A stretch of 64,000 nucleotides of DNA, taken from NCBI GenBank assembly GCA_015680685.1, contig MNCI01001975.1:335334-399333 (forward strand). Direction: 5' to 3'. Position numbers and translations under genes: made by a program. The first letter of the stretch is position 1; the number at the start of each line of letters is the position of its first letter. Of the stretch, positions 22,100-33,849 are shown in pieces. This DNA is from Gnetum montanum. Its lineage: Eukaryota; Streptophyta; Gnetopsida; Gnetales; Gnetaceae. A model generated the notes under the pieces. The model was given only the letters and a program-made list of their open reading frames with translations, ran no database searches and had not been told where the DNA came from.

Positions 22100-23470
22100 T
22101 AGATAATGGTGATGTAGAAGGGGGTGAAGTATGAGAATATTGAGGTTGAGAAGAAGTGTAAGGCACATGAGGTGGTGATCTTGTTGAAGAGGACATGGGT
22201 GGACAGTACTCGGGAGAATGATAAAGATGAGGTGAGGTAGAGGGTGCTGATCCTATTGGAGAAATAGGGTGTTGAACATAATAAACATTTGGTGTTGGGA
22301 CATATGAAGGGTATGGTCTAGTTGGCTGTGGCCTCCCACATGACTGAGGTTTTTACCACTGTGGTTGAACTTGATATTTCTATAGGAAATATGGATGTAA
22401 CATTCCTTCCCAATGCTCATACAAATTTGACAAAACTGGACATTGGCCTTTGGGGTGATCGTACAAATAGACATTACATTGATATGTGAAATTGGTAGTT
22501 GAGTTCCTATTCTTATTCTCTTTAACACTTCTTTCTGATTGTCGCGTGGTGTCCTATCCTGTTTCTCGATTTGGCATAGTTCTTCCTCTAATAATGTTGG
22601 CATATTCTCCACATCTTTCATCTACCTAGTCCATCATCTTATTGATCTTTGCCTAAATTTCATCTAGTGATTGTAGGATTCACAAAGATGATTCCACCTT
22701 CTTGAAGTGAGTGGATTTCTCCTCTTCATGATCATGGACCCTTGTTAAGTTGAGATTTTGGTCCTATTGAGAACTTTCAACATTCTCCCATTAGGCTATT
22801 TCTCCTTCTTCTTTTGCTACCTACTTAATAAGCTCTTGGAATTGATGGGTTCATAGCTCATATAGTTGACCTCGGGTGTACATCCCTAGGATCTCTCTTA
22901 TTTCATTACAGAGCCCATCTATGATGTGGTACATTAGCATTTCCTCTAAGAACCCATGGCCTGGACAGTTGTATAACAGTGCATAATATCTTTCTAAGGC
23001 CATGTCCAAGGGTTGATGTTGCACTTGTTTCCATTCTTGGGATTTGTCTCCTCAAGGCTGAAACTCTTGCATAGGTTTGATATCTTTCGTTGAAAAGTTC
23101 TACCATTGTCGGCCAACGTCGAATTGATTTTGGTTTTAACAACCTATACCATACTTTTTCTTGGCCAACGAGTGTCAGAGGAAAGAGCTTAAGTTTTTGC
23201 CACCCATTATCAATATCGTTCCATACANNNNNNNNNNNNNNNNNNNNNNNNNNNNNNNNNNNNNNNNNNNNNNNNNNNNNNNNNNNNNNNNNNNNNNNNN
23301 NNNNNNNNNNNNNNNNNNNNNNNNNNNNNNNNNNNNNNNNNNNNNNNNNNNNNNNNNNNNNNNNATTTAATTACAATTATTATTATTATTTTTCTGAAAG
23401 ATATATCGTCAAGGCTTTGTTACAATGATCTTGTATGATGTAACTAATCTAAATAACTAGCACCATCCTT
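22100..23470 (-). pseudogene. gag (capsid + zinc-knuckle remnant) of gag-only element
   Basis: Minus-strand translation across frameshifts gives a plant Ty3/gypsy capsid domain. LFPLTLVGQEKVWYRLL is followed by RRWPTMVELFNERY, matching the usual LFPFSL-G-A--WL...-I-TW-EL---F pattern. After a frame change come LERYYALLYNCPGHGF and the IIDGLCNEIREIL helix. A knuckle-like CNVYLYDHPKGQCP follows near 22440, with Tyr in place of the second Cys. The tail is Pro/Tyr/Ser-rich. Gag forms the virus-like particle. At least one frameshift, several stops and the N gap (23228-23364) break it. Confidence 0.75.
23228..23364. other. Assembly gap (137 N)
   Basis: An uncalled run inside the N-terminal gag region. 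Its true length is unknown. Confidence 0.99.
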
Positions 23471-23483
23471 AACAACGGCGCCA
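23467..23483 (-). other. Primer-binding site, tRNA-Asp-like
   Basis: The minus strand reads TGGCGCCGTTGTTAAGG, two bases inside the 5' LTR. The first 11 bases equal the start of the tRNA-Asp primer site known from plant Athila/Tat elements (TGGCGCCGTTG...). The rest has diverged. Confidence 0.75.
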
Positions 23484-23484
23484 A

Positions 23485-24420
23485 TGATGAGCGGCGAGGT
23501 ACCCCTACACTCAACCATACGAATACAAGCGTTCACACATGATCCGGTCAAACTCTGTGAATAGGCTAGTTGTGGTATTTAGATAGTTACAAGTTGATTG
23601 TAGTTTGCTGTCTTCCCACCTAGACTAGTATTTGCTTTGTCACGTATGGTTTAGTCTAGAGTGAGGCGTATGATGTCATCCTAGACTAGTGCTACTCCTA
23701 GAGACAATGGAAAATAATCTTGATTAAACTAATGAGCAATAGGAAATGAGTCTAAGCTAGCCTAAATGCGATGAGCATCCATTCCTTAGTCATCCATACA
23801 CATCTTGGACATCATGCATGACTACTACTGGGATTACCAAGCATAGATCCTAGGTACGCTACTGAGTTACCAAGTAGGCACACTTAAATGCTCATCATTA
23901 AGTCGTACTCATTCCATAGTTAACAATAAGAATAGTAAATGATGATAAAGAAATATTAACTAAGAAAACAATAAATAACAATGACAATTAAAAATAACAA
24001 TTAAACAGTTAAAACTAAGTGAATGCTACAATGATGAAGTAATCTCAATCTTTATTTCTGATCATGTGCACGTCCAAGTACGTCACACTTGAATAAAGGT
24101 GTTGTACAATTTACAAGCATCACACTATAGGCATGCACTTGGGAAAATAATCTAACTCCTATGGAAATAAAATGCAAGAGCTTCACTACAATTGACAAAA
24201 AGGTACCTAAGTGTGGCGGAGGGCCACTTATTTATAGGCTAAAAATAGACTTTGGGTAAATACGGCCGCGTCGACGCATGGGTGGATGCGTCAATGGGGC
24301 TGCGTATATGGGGCCCCATATACATGGCCTAGTTAATGCAACCCCAATATTGGGGATCCGATATCGGGGCCTATCAGACCAGGGCTCTGATAATAGGGCC
24401 TGACAAACCATGACTCATCA
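23485..24420 (-). repeat. 5' LTR of gag-only element
   Basis: 936 bp with intact termini. In minus sense a TATA box lies at 24227-24236 (TATAAATAAG), downstream of GATATC/GATATTGG motifs (about 24340-24370). The TSD acaag follows at 24421-24425. Confidence 0.9.
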
Positions 24421-24596
24421 ACAAGTGTTTAGTTAATGATGGACTAAAAGATGCATTAAGTGTAGTAGTTGAGCATTATTTATAGACATCACTGACCCCA
24501 AACACATCACATCTATGATTTCATACTAAAGCATATAATATTACATCTATGATATCATAGGTGCGATATTGCACTTGATTTATTTAGTGTTCATCA
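24421..24596 (-). repeat. Older family A LTR, right part (joins 18001-18708)
   Basis: After the TSD the interrupted LTR resumes, with ctatgatatcataggtgcga palindrome-type motifs and a TATA-like ttatttatagac, and ends ttcatca. Confidence 0.65.
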
Positions 24597-24870
24597 TACC
24601 CCTACAACTAATTAAAAATTCATATTTGAGTTAAACAAAAGTATGATTAAGTTGGTTACAAAATTATAAAAGTGGGACTAAGTTTATTAAGAGTTTTTGT
24701 CATTTTTGTAAAAGCGCACTTGAATAAAGTTTTGTAATGTAGCACTCAAGTCATTGTTATATAGTCTATTAGTGATTTAGTTCATTAGTGTCACTATCAT
24801 AAATTTTGTAACAAACTCTTTTCTAATTTTTGTTTAACTCAAGGATGAGTTTTTAGTTAGTCATGGGGTA
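24597..24870. repeat. Inverted-repeat spacer between two facing LTRs
   Basis: The left arm (tacccctacaactaatt, then ttgagttaaacaaaa and ggttacaaaatt) is mirrored by the right arm reading back from 24870. The right arm shows tcatggggta, then ttgtttaactcaagg and attttgtaacaaac in plus orientation. Each arm is the sequence that normally precedes the polypurine tract and 3' LTR, so two 3' ends face each other. Confidence 0.65.
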
Positions 24871-25910
24871 TGATGTACAAGTCTTTGGTGAACTACGATG
24901 TCAAAGATGCAATGTCATATTTTATGATGTGATGTCTCATATGCAAATTTGTAGTGGTAATAAATGCCTATAACTAGACCATCTCTAACATTTAATGCAT
25001 CATTAATGCAATAGGTATAAAGACTCTATAAGTTATTTCCATGAATTTTAGAAATAGCTAGTGAGTGTTCATAGTTTGAATTTGGGGTGGTGGAACTTGA
25101 AATAATTGAAACATAGGTACACCCCAAGATTTGTAGAAGTTTATAACTTATTGCTACCTGGTAGAATCAAACCTATGACTTAGGGGGCTACCAGGCCAAG
25201 ACACATACTACTAGGCGCATGGTATGGATTTGAACTACTTGTACATAGTCTTATTTGAAATGGCATTATACTTAAACACATTCCATAATGGTGATAAGAT
25301 CGAGATCATTCTTATCTCTTACAATATTTTAACTTACACTAGATTTTACTTTCCAAGCATTTATTTTTCTATATTCTTTAGCACTTAGCTTAATAATTTA
25401 CACTTTCATGCATTGTAGTAAATTAGTAGAATGAGTATGACTAGTTTTGAGTTTAACATGTAATTTCTTAGTAACCAAGTAATGATATTTTTGGCACATC
25501 TAGTAGCTTATTACTTGGTAATCTTGGTGGTGATTATCCTAGTCTAGGATGTGTATAGAAAATCAAAAGAAAATGCTCATCACCCTTAGACTAGATCAGG
25601 ATTTGCTTCACTGTTTGTTATATTAATTAGTTAAGTACTATATTTTACATTTATTAATTAAATATGCTAAACAATATCATTACCATATGCCTCAGTATGC
25701 AATAATCTACATGCTTAGAACCACAACTCAAAGTAGGAAGAGAGTGACTCGTAATAGATTAACAACTTATTTCTACAGAAATGTTTATTAAACATCTACA
25801 AGGACACCTCCATGAACTAAGTGTTGAGATACTTAACCCATGGTCACAAATAGTATTCAGATCAATGTAACCTTCGATATGGTATTGATTATGAAATGAA
25901 GGGGCATAAA
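24871..25910 (+). repeat. Family A LTR, plus-sense, facing copy
   Basis: It starts TGATGTACAAG directly after a polypurine-like tcatggggta. It then follows the reverse complement of the 18001 copy: gataagatcgagatcattct, agtagaatgagtatgacta and gaaaatgctcatcaccctta. The right end is decayed and approximate. Confidence 0.55.
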
Positions 25911-25959
25911 TTCTGTAATTAAATATGAACTTAGCTTATTGTAAATAAACTAGGAATCA

Positions 25960-26760
25960 TAGGAAATGATGAGAAAGTGATGTTTTTAATGCTAAAAATG
26001 AATAAGTGTAAAATCACAAGAAGATTGATTAAGTATAGATTATCGAAAAAAATTAAGTTCAGGATAGTCTATGAATGATGGAATAAAAAAAATTAAGTGT
26101 AAAATGTGGAAAATAGTATAAAATATCAAATAGTATAACTATAATGTGAAGGGAAGTATCTCATTTCCCTCCCCAAATAATAGAACTTTTAGGCTGAAAA
26201 ATGACTAAGTATAAAAAAGGCTAAAAATTTGACTAAGTATAGAATATGATGTTGGAGATAGAAAAAATTTTAAGTATGAAACTTATATTAAAGGATATGA
26301 AATGTTGAAATATTAATGTTATTATGTAGAGATAAGGATGTCAAATCTTTCCCTAAAAATAAAATTTTTATGTGAAAATATAGTTAAGTGTAAAATCCTA
26401 AGAATTTGACTAAGTGTAAAAAATTGAAAATTTGACGAAGTATAGAATGTGATGTAGTAGATAGAAATAATTCTAAGTGTAAAAATTATATAAAAGGATA
26501 TAAAATATTGAAATATTAATATTTTTATCTAGAGAGAAGGATGTTAGATTCCTTCCTAAAAAATGAAAATTTTGTGCGGAAACATAGTTAAGTATAAAAT
26601 GCTGAAAATTTGACTAAGTATAGAATGTGATGTAGGAGATAAAAAAAAATCTAGGTATAGAATGCAAGTAAATGAGTGTAGAATAATAAAAGTGAGATTC
26701 TTCAATATGAGGAAAAGGTTCCAAATCCTTTCCCAAATAATAAAATACTTTATTGATGAG
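25960..26760. repeat. Degenerate tandem array, about 4 units of 180-200 bp
   Basis: The landmark gactaagtatagaatatgatg recurs at 26231, 26434 and 26612. A second landmark (a variant of ccaaatcctttcccaaataa) recurs near 26160, 26341, 26543 and 26728. Both give a period of about 180-200 bp. Units share aagtgtaaaat-type phrases. The 133-codon frame on the minus strand here is only a by-product of the repeat. Confidence 0.7.
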
Positions 26761-29700
26761 TTGTGAAGCATTCGCCTCCTACAGATGGTCAAACTAAAAA
26801 TGATGGGAGAAAAGTGTAAGTATGATAGAATGGATAAGAAAAGCTTAGATATTAAGCAAAATATAGATTTTGAGGATCGATGGAGAAGTCGTAGATGCGA
26901 TCTAGAGTGAATTTTGGATAATGGGGCTTTTTTGATCGAGATTCCTTTCATTGACATGGAAGTTGGAAAAATTCTAACTGTTGAAAGTGTTGCATAAGCC
27001 TAAAAAAATTCTATCACTAGAAGTGATGTTGAATGTGCAATAGGTGTTGAAGATGGTTGAGGAGCACATGGGAGCTACGGTGGTGAAAAGCACTTGTGCT
27101 TTTGATTACTAAAAATTTGAAAACTCCTCTTAAATCTCAAAATATCTTACCTCAAACTTGTGTTTTGAGCTTATATTTATAGGCCTAATTTCATCAAATT
27201 TAACTTAGGGTTGCTAAAATTGAACTCAAAGTTAAGTGTAAATTATTATTGAGTTTGAAAATAGCAAGTTTAGTCTTTGGTTTTAGTGAACGTGGCAACT
27301 TGTAAACGTGATGCCAAAATTAATGCTGACACTGACATTGACATTGGCGTTAATGCTAATGCTAGCGTTGATGTAGTGTCAACGTCAATTCCTAGAGTTA
27401 TAAAAATATTTTGACAATTTTTCCAACTAAAAATTCTAACTCTAGAAAGGCTAAAATTGACCTTGAAATATGTCAAGATGGTAATTTTGAAGTGTTGAGG
27501 GATCCATAGACTAGTGGAAAGCTATGAACTTGGTATATGGGATAATTTAAAGATGTTGAGATGAGTTATGATCTTACCAGTGTTCCATACTTTGCCAAAA
27601 ATGCTAATTTTCCAAGTTTCAAAAAGCTTGTGGAAAAGTGCAAATTTTGGAGCTTGGAGCATCAAAACTACTATCGATGAGTCATCTTGATTTTGGGGAT
27701 CCATGGTGCAAGCCAAAGCACAGTTTTGGTGAGATTTGGAAGTTCCAGTGATGGTGATACCAATGTTATGCTAACGTAGCATTAGCATTAGTTCCCAAAG
27801 TTAGAAAAAGTTTTTGACAATTTTTGGAATTTTTCCAAAGTTGTTGGAATTGATGTTAAAAAGTTGGGATATGACTTCGAATGATCCCTGGGGGCCTCCA
27901 AAGGATAAAAAAGTTCCTTGAAAGGTTATATTTGGGGGATTTTTTGCTGCGGTGTTGAAAAAAACCGCATTTGGAACATAATTTCCTCCAACACTAAGAA
28001 AAAGGTTGGCCTTAGTGTCCCAAGGCCAAACTACCAAATTTGTCAAATTCAAACTCTATGATGTCAGGGAAGTGTAGGATGTACCTTTGGTGATCCTGCA
28101 TGATGAAAAATCTACAAAAGCTCCAACACTTAAAAAAATTTTTGGCCCTAGCTAGCTCCAACATTTTGAAAAATTTTGGTTTTAGAGTTTTTCAGAGATC
28201 TTAAAAAAATTAGTACATAAGTTGGATTATGAACCTAGATGATTCCTAATGGTCCTCAAAAATTTTAAATTAGCCACAATGGGAACATGTGTAGTTTCTT
28301 AATGTAAGGTACTACCCTCATTTTTTTATCATCATATACTATGGCGTAGTACCACAATAATCATGTTCCTTCCATGACACAAACTTCATCACCTCATAGA
28401 TAAAAGCATTTTCGTAAGAGAAAAAAATTTATAACTATCTATGAGTATTCATGCTCATCCCCTTTCTCACCATTATCTTCAAAGAAATGGGACCAAGGAG
28501 AGTATGATTCTAAAGAATAAGTTTAAAACCTAGAATGCTCTTAGGTAACTTAATCATGGAGGTTACCAAGTGGCAGCATTAAACTTAGTCATGGAGGAAG
28601 AGTTATCTATGTAATAGCTTCAATGATAGAGTATGGTTATTTATTTGATGTATATTTTTTATGCATATTTTTTAAAAATAATGATATATTATTCTCTAAT
28701 TTTCTTATTCTTTTGGTTTGGTGTGATTTGATGTGCATGTTTTTCAGCATGCAGATCTATCAATTTTGGTTTGCTATTTCTTTAGTGTGATTATTTGTGT
28801 GTATTTATTTTTGATATTAGCAATTTATCAATTTTGATTTTTTATAATCTTTCAATTATGTTTTTTGTGTATATGGAAAATCAATTAATATGCTTTATGA
28901 ATGCTCACCCAATAAACTAGCGATGGATGGATGAGTTATAGATGTGATGATTATGCAAGAGTGCTAAATGGGTCTAAATTGAAGCTTTAATTGATGGAAT
29001 GTCCATGCAAAAAATAAAAAAATAAAAAAAATCGTCCACCCACTTTCTTGTATCTATCACTGGTGAATTAGGCTTAGATTTAGTATGGATCTAAAATTCA
29101 CATAATGAGTTGTTAAAGCTACTACTATTGGAACTGTGGATAGCTCGTAGATCCACACCTTAAGATGTAAGCTCTAGAATTTTCAAAGAGTGCTTGGTCA
29201 CTATCAAGAAAAGGGTGTGTTATCCAGGGTTATTATGACCATTGGATGTGTTTGATTGATGTGATTAGACTGAGGTGCATGTGTTTGCCATGCCTAGCCA
29301 CCCTGGTTAGAAGAGGTTCATGATCTTATGGACCTATGTGTGTCATGTGGTGAGGGGTGAATTCTCATGTTTAGGCAAGTCAAAGACTCCAGGTGATGAT
29401 CTAGCACTCTAATCATTTTAATGATTTTCATTGACCATTCAAAAATATTCTTCTCATAAAAAAAATATGAAAAAATGAATGAAAAAAAAATATACATATG
29501 AATGAAAATGAAAAAAGAAAGCGAGCAGGAAAAAATGTTGAAAATTAACTAAAGAAGAAGAGGTGATTGGAAGAGTGATAAGATTTCAAGCTTTAGTTAA
29601 TGAAAATTAGTATTTTTACCATCCTAGATTGATATTATGATTACTCAAATTATGACCAAAATGAGTGGTTGAACCAATACTTATTCAAGTCTTTTTAATG

Positions 29701-30460
29701 TTCAACTTGATTCCTAAATCACTTGTCTCCCAAAAGGTAATAGTTCAAGATAATCTCTTGCTCATACCTACCCATGGTCATGAAGGCATAGAAGTCTCTT
29801 TCTTAGTGAATCTTTGTAATATTAAATGTTGCTTCTACTCAATTTTTGAACACATTTGTTTTGAAGAATTAAGATCATAACTCTTGATGTAAACCATGAT
29901 CATATCTAAATTATGAAAATATAATTTCTTAGTCATGGCATTGTAATCATTGTTGGAATTACAACTAGTTAGCATAGCTAGAGGGATCGATGAGAGGTTT
30001 TTAGTAAAGAAAAATTTCAGAAACCTATTGTGCATACATGTAAGGATGGAGGAAAAATGAACTAGACTCTTGACTTCTAGATGATTTGCATCACATTGAC
30101 TTGGTTTGGTTTCACCAATGGTTTGATTGTGGAATAATCATGGCTAGATGGCACTGGTAGTGGTAGGTATGATCTTACACTCAAAAGTCGAACTTGGAGA
30201 TCTATCCCTATTATGTGGATGAGTAGTAGTGAAGGAATGCATCAGTTAACCTTTAATGAGGTGTAGAATGTGCTCATGTGCTTTCAAAAGCTAATTGAAT
30301 GGTTGGCTCGAAATCCAATGATGTTACACTCTCATGTTCTCTCTCTTTTTCATCATGCATTCTCAATCTCTTTCTTTTCATTCTTTCTTATGCATTATTG
30401 TGTATTGTAGGAAGTTGATCAAACAAAGTGGAGGATGAGATTTGACCATTCAAGAAGATA
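26761..30460. other. Unassigned degenerate DNA
   Basis: No coding domain is recognised. Two stretches (about 27330-27450 and 27740-27840) share a gctaacgt/gcattag-rich block followed by tttttgacaatttttggaa or a variant, which hints at an unnamed repeat. Simple A-rich runs occur at 29000-29030 and 29455-29520. Confidence 0.4.
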
Positions 30461-30469
30461 GAATTACAT

Positions 30470-30650
30470 TTGATGTTGTGTTTTACTAATTATTGGAAAT
30501 CCACGAGTGTCCTCTCAATGGATTTTACAAGGGCAAGAATGATAGGTTCCTACAATGGGAAGGACCTACTTGGGAATCCTTGGTGGCTTAGCATTATGAG
30601 CAAGTCAGCTCAAGCTTATCTTCTAGGGATGATGGTGGTTGCATGACATA
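30470..30650 (+). pseudogene. Possible chromodomain remnant of a Ty3/gypsy integrase
   Basis: Plus-strand translation across two stops gives GFYKGKNDRFLQWEGPTWESLVA followed by HYEQVSSS (shown here as consecutive parts). This resembles the chromodomain core of chromoviruses (YLVKW-G-----TWE). The call rests on a short match, and no neighbouring integrase was found. Confidence 0.3.
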
Positions 30651-30659
30651 AAAAATATG

Positions 30660-32310
30660 ATTGATCTTACACTTATCTTTATTTCAACTCTACAAGCTTC
30701 AAGGTTTGATCATGGAAAACTATTCTTAGCTCACCTCACTTATGCCTATTTATTTAACCTTTGGGTATCCTATTTATCATCCATTTCTCTAACCCCTCTT
30801 TCCTAGTTCTTGGATCATGGGAATAAGCAGATTTGACATTGTGATTCAAATTCCATGAGTTTGGATGTCAGCCAAGAAATGATATTAATGTTTTAGTCTT
30901 CTCGCTAATTTTATGGCTTATTTGATTCAATTCTTGGTTAGATCCATGAAATTTTCTTGAACATTTACTCTTCTTATTTTTTCCATTGGCATTTTTCATG
31001 TGGTTCAAGAGAGTTATCTTGTAACTCAGTTGTAGGGAAGAGGCACTAATTCATATATGTACTTTTTAATTTTGGTAGTTATTCAAATTATTTCCATCTT
31101 ATTTTTACTTACCCATGCATGTCTTGATTTTATCATGGTTATGAGGGATATACTTATCATTGTTTCTATGGTTATTTTTTGTGATGGTGGTATAATGCCT
31201 TAGAGATATCACTTGATTTTTAGCAATTTTACAACTCATCATGCTTAGGTGATTGCACTTAGGATTCTATAGAATTACTTGGGAGAAGATTGAGAGATAT
31301 TAGTCCTTGATATATGGTATTGTAAGAGAACCATCGATCTTGAAATAAGAGGAGAAACAACATCAATTAGTAGATCCAACACCTATACATAAGAGACCTC
31401 CCTCAAGAGAGAGATCTTCAAGTTGAGCATGTGCCTAGTAAGATCTCCTAAACAAGTGTCAAAGGATATAGTAAGAGATAATTTGAAAAAGGATGGCTTG
31501 GAATAAGGTGTAGGCATAAATGATGTATGATAGAGATCCATCCACAAGGCTAAGGTGATGGACCTTGAGGTGTACCTACAAAGATTTCACATGTTCAAAC
31601 CCTATACTTCCAGCTTCTTCCGACTCCATGTAGGCATGTTAGTAAAATTTTATCTTTAGACATACCTCCTAGTACTTCTTAGTGAGATGGATTATCCTAT
31701 AACATAGTCATGGTTTATATTATACATTTTTAATTCCTCTAAATTAATATTCTCATGTCATAGCCCCTATTTTTGTGTCTTGGGTATTAAAGCTATAGGA
31801 CTAGCTTTACTCAGTTGTGGGGGAATGGTGAGGTATCCAGTGATAGTTTGTAAGTTGATTATTAAAAGTCCTGTACTTGGTAAGTGTTTCATGTGCACTT
31901 TGTTTATAGTCCTAGTGTGTTCAGTTGTGGTTTGCATCTCCCAAGTATGCTCCCTTACCTTTCATATTGTACTGTTGGGTTTTTTGCATGTCTTAAGCTC
32001 CTTAGGACATTTTTGTCTCCATTTGGACATCTTGAGGTTATTTCAACATGTTCCCTTAAATTTTGTGTTGCATCTAGGAGCAACACCTAGAATCTTGAAA
32101 AAAGGAAAAGGGGCATGCAAACTCCCCTATGTTAATGCACCCTCCTACATCAACATCCCTATGTCACTGCACCCCTTACTTACCCAAGTTTAGGTCAAAG
32201 TGACAAAAATGTGATTCTATTGGCTTAGGATTTATTGAAAAACCTTTTTTGATACATGGGTTTTGACAAGCCTCCACCGTTATATTGCATAAACTCTAAA
32301 TACTTGGGAT
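30660..32310. other. No gene supported
   Basis: A frame at 31780-32193 (137 codons) would encode a Cys/Leu/Val-rich hydrophobic peptide with no recognisable family. I regard it as a chance frame. Confidence 0.4.
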
Positions 32311-32314
32311 GATC

Positions 32315-32477
32315 TCTCAAACATATCTCAGCATACTTTGACATTTCATTTTGGCTTTTGATGTTTGTTTTGTATGGATAGATTTTTCTTTCTTAGGTAA
32401 GTTAATTCTTTTTCTTGTTTGTGTATATATTTTGAGTTGTCACTTTTATAAGTGTGGCTAGACTCTATTAGAGTGCT
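32315..32477 (+). repeat. Inverted duplicate arm 1, abutting a single N
   Basis: This 163-bp segment is the exact reverse complement of 32758-32920 as far as I can follow it. It ends directly at an N (32478). Confidence 0.9.
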
Positions 32478-32757
32478 NATGTTGTAATCCCTTATGAGAA
32501 AGGTGTAACACCACACATAACGCAATAAATGGCTCTTAGTCACAATATCAATGTCCCAATACCATGCTGTATAGTTATGAGCTCCTTGTATAAGGATGAG
32601 TCATCACAACATGATAAAATGAAAATTACATGAATATTTTTAATGTTTTTATGTTTAAGGAATTAATGGTAGAATAAGGAAAACCCATTATCTTTATTCA
32701 CCATGCAAACACTGAACTCTACATCAACAAAATAGTTTTAGGCTATATAAGTAAGAT

Positions 32758-32920
32758 AGCACTCTAATAGAGTCTAGCCACACTTATAAAAGTGACAACT
32801 CAAAATATATACACAAACAAGAAAAAGAATTAACTTACCTAAGAAAGAAAAATCTATCCATACAAAACAAACATCAAAAGCCAAAATGAAATGTCAAAGT
32901 ATGCTGAGATATGTTTGAGA
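32758..32920 (-). repeat. Inverted duplicate arm 2, abutting a single N
   Basis: Reverse complement of 32315-32477, ending directly at the N at 32921. The pattern points to a contig placed in the wrong orientation between the two Ns. Confidence 0.9.
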
Positions 32921-32921
32921 N

Positions 32922-33840
32922 TATCTAATTTACTATTTATTTATGAAATATTTGAAATTTTAAATACCTTTACTTTGATGATCATAAATAAAGATGATGA
33001 ATTAAAGACATCAATAATGTATGAGTTAGGCTAAAGAATGTTTTCCTTTGATCCTAAACTTAATAAAATTGTAACAAAATACTTCATTGTTGTAAATACA
33101 TTATTTTATCTTTAATATCCATGTAATATTAATTATTATTATTTGAAATGAAATGAAATGACGCTTTATTAAATTTTAAGAGCCATAGGACCTATTAGAC
33201 AAATATTATATTATCATGAAAAATAAAGATAGACTCTATGAATTGAGAAAGAACCAATGGAGCATCAATAATAAATTAGATAGATTTTTTACTATAACAT
33301 TATGATGTAGTCTCAAATGAATCATCACGACACAAGAAAGAAACACATGTGGCTAATATTCAAGGGCTCTTGACCAACATAACCTATAAATGTACTCTTC
33401 TTAAGGGAGTTGAATCCATCTTCCACTTTCAATTCTAAGATGATGAAAACTTAACCGAAGCTTGATGATAGCATTTTGATACTTGATTGGAATAACAATT
33501 GAGAGATGATGAACTTCTACATCTAGTTTATTAGATCTAATATGAAGTAAATAAAATTATCTCTTGCCTTCTACATTAGCCTACATATGTGTTAAAACCT
33601 TCTCCGTGACTAGTTGGCAAATATGCTTAGTGTTTATTACACATTCTTACAAGAGATATTCCATTTTTTTCAACTAATGCATCATCTAAAAATACTAACC
33701 ATGGTCTTGCAAATCCTCAAGAACTACTTTAGAGAAATTTTCTTACCTCAATATATGTAGGTTATGAGTGTATCTAATGAAATGACATAAGGCTTCTACT
33801 TATAAAGGTAATAAATCACATTCAAATAATAGCATTGAGT
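32922..33840. other. No gene supported
   Basis: AT-rich sequence without recognisable domains. It may include the 3' tail of the minus-strand LINE that follows. Confidence 0.4.
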
Positions 33841-33849
33841 AAGATGTTT

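Larger units (their letters stand above)
18709..24420 (-). mobile_element. Complete gag-only (TR-GAG-like) Ty3/gypsy element
   Basis: The element has two full LTRs, a perfect TSD (acaag), a primer-binding site next to the right LTR and a polypurine tract next to the left LTR, so it reads on the minus strand. The internal region (19663-23484, about 3.8 kb including a 137-base run of N) encodes only a damaged gag. I found no protease, RT, RNase H or integrase. That makes it a non-autonomous element dependent on a relative in trans. The plus-strand element beginning at 60397 carries a related LTR and could belong to such a partner lineage. It sits inside an older LTR of its own family. Confidence 0.88.

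Noticed and set aside
23090-23428. Open frame running through the N gap
   Set aside because: Uncalled bases cannot hold stops. The real coding strand here is minus (gag).
26556-26957. 133-codon minus-strand frame
   Set aside because: It lies over the end of the ~190-bp tandem array; composition is Ile/Leu/Ser/Phe-rich and no homology is apparent.
27330-27840. Possible satellite based on two gctaacgt-rich blocks
   Set aside because: Only two imperfect copies about 400 bp apart, which is not enough to call an array.
31780-32193. 137-codon hydrophobic frame that could be read as a membrane protein
   Set aside because: Cys/Leu/Val-rich from T-rich sequence, with no regular membrane-segment spacing, no family resemblance and an overlapping alternative frame.
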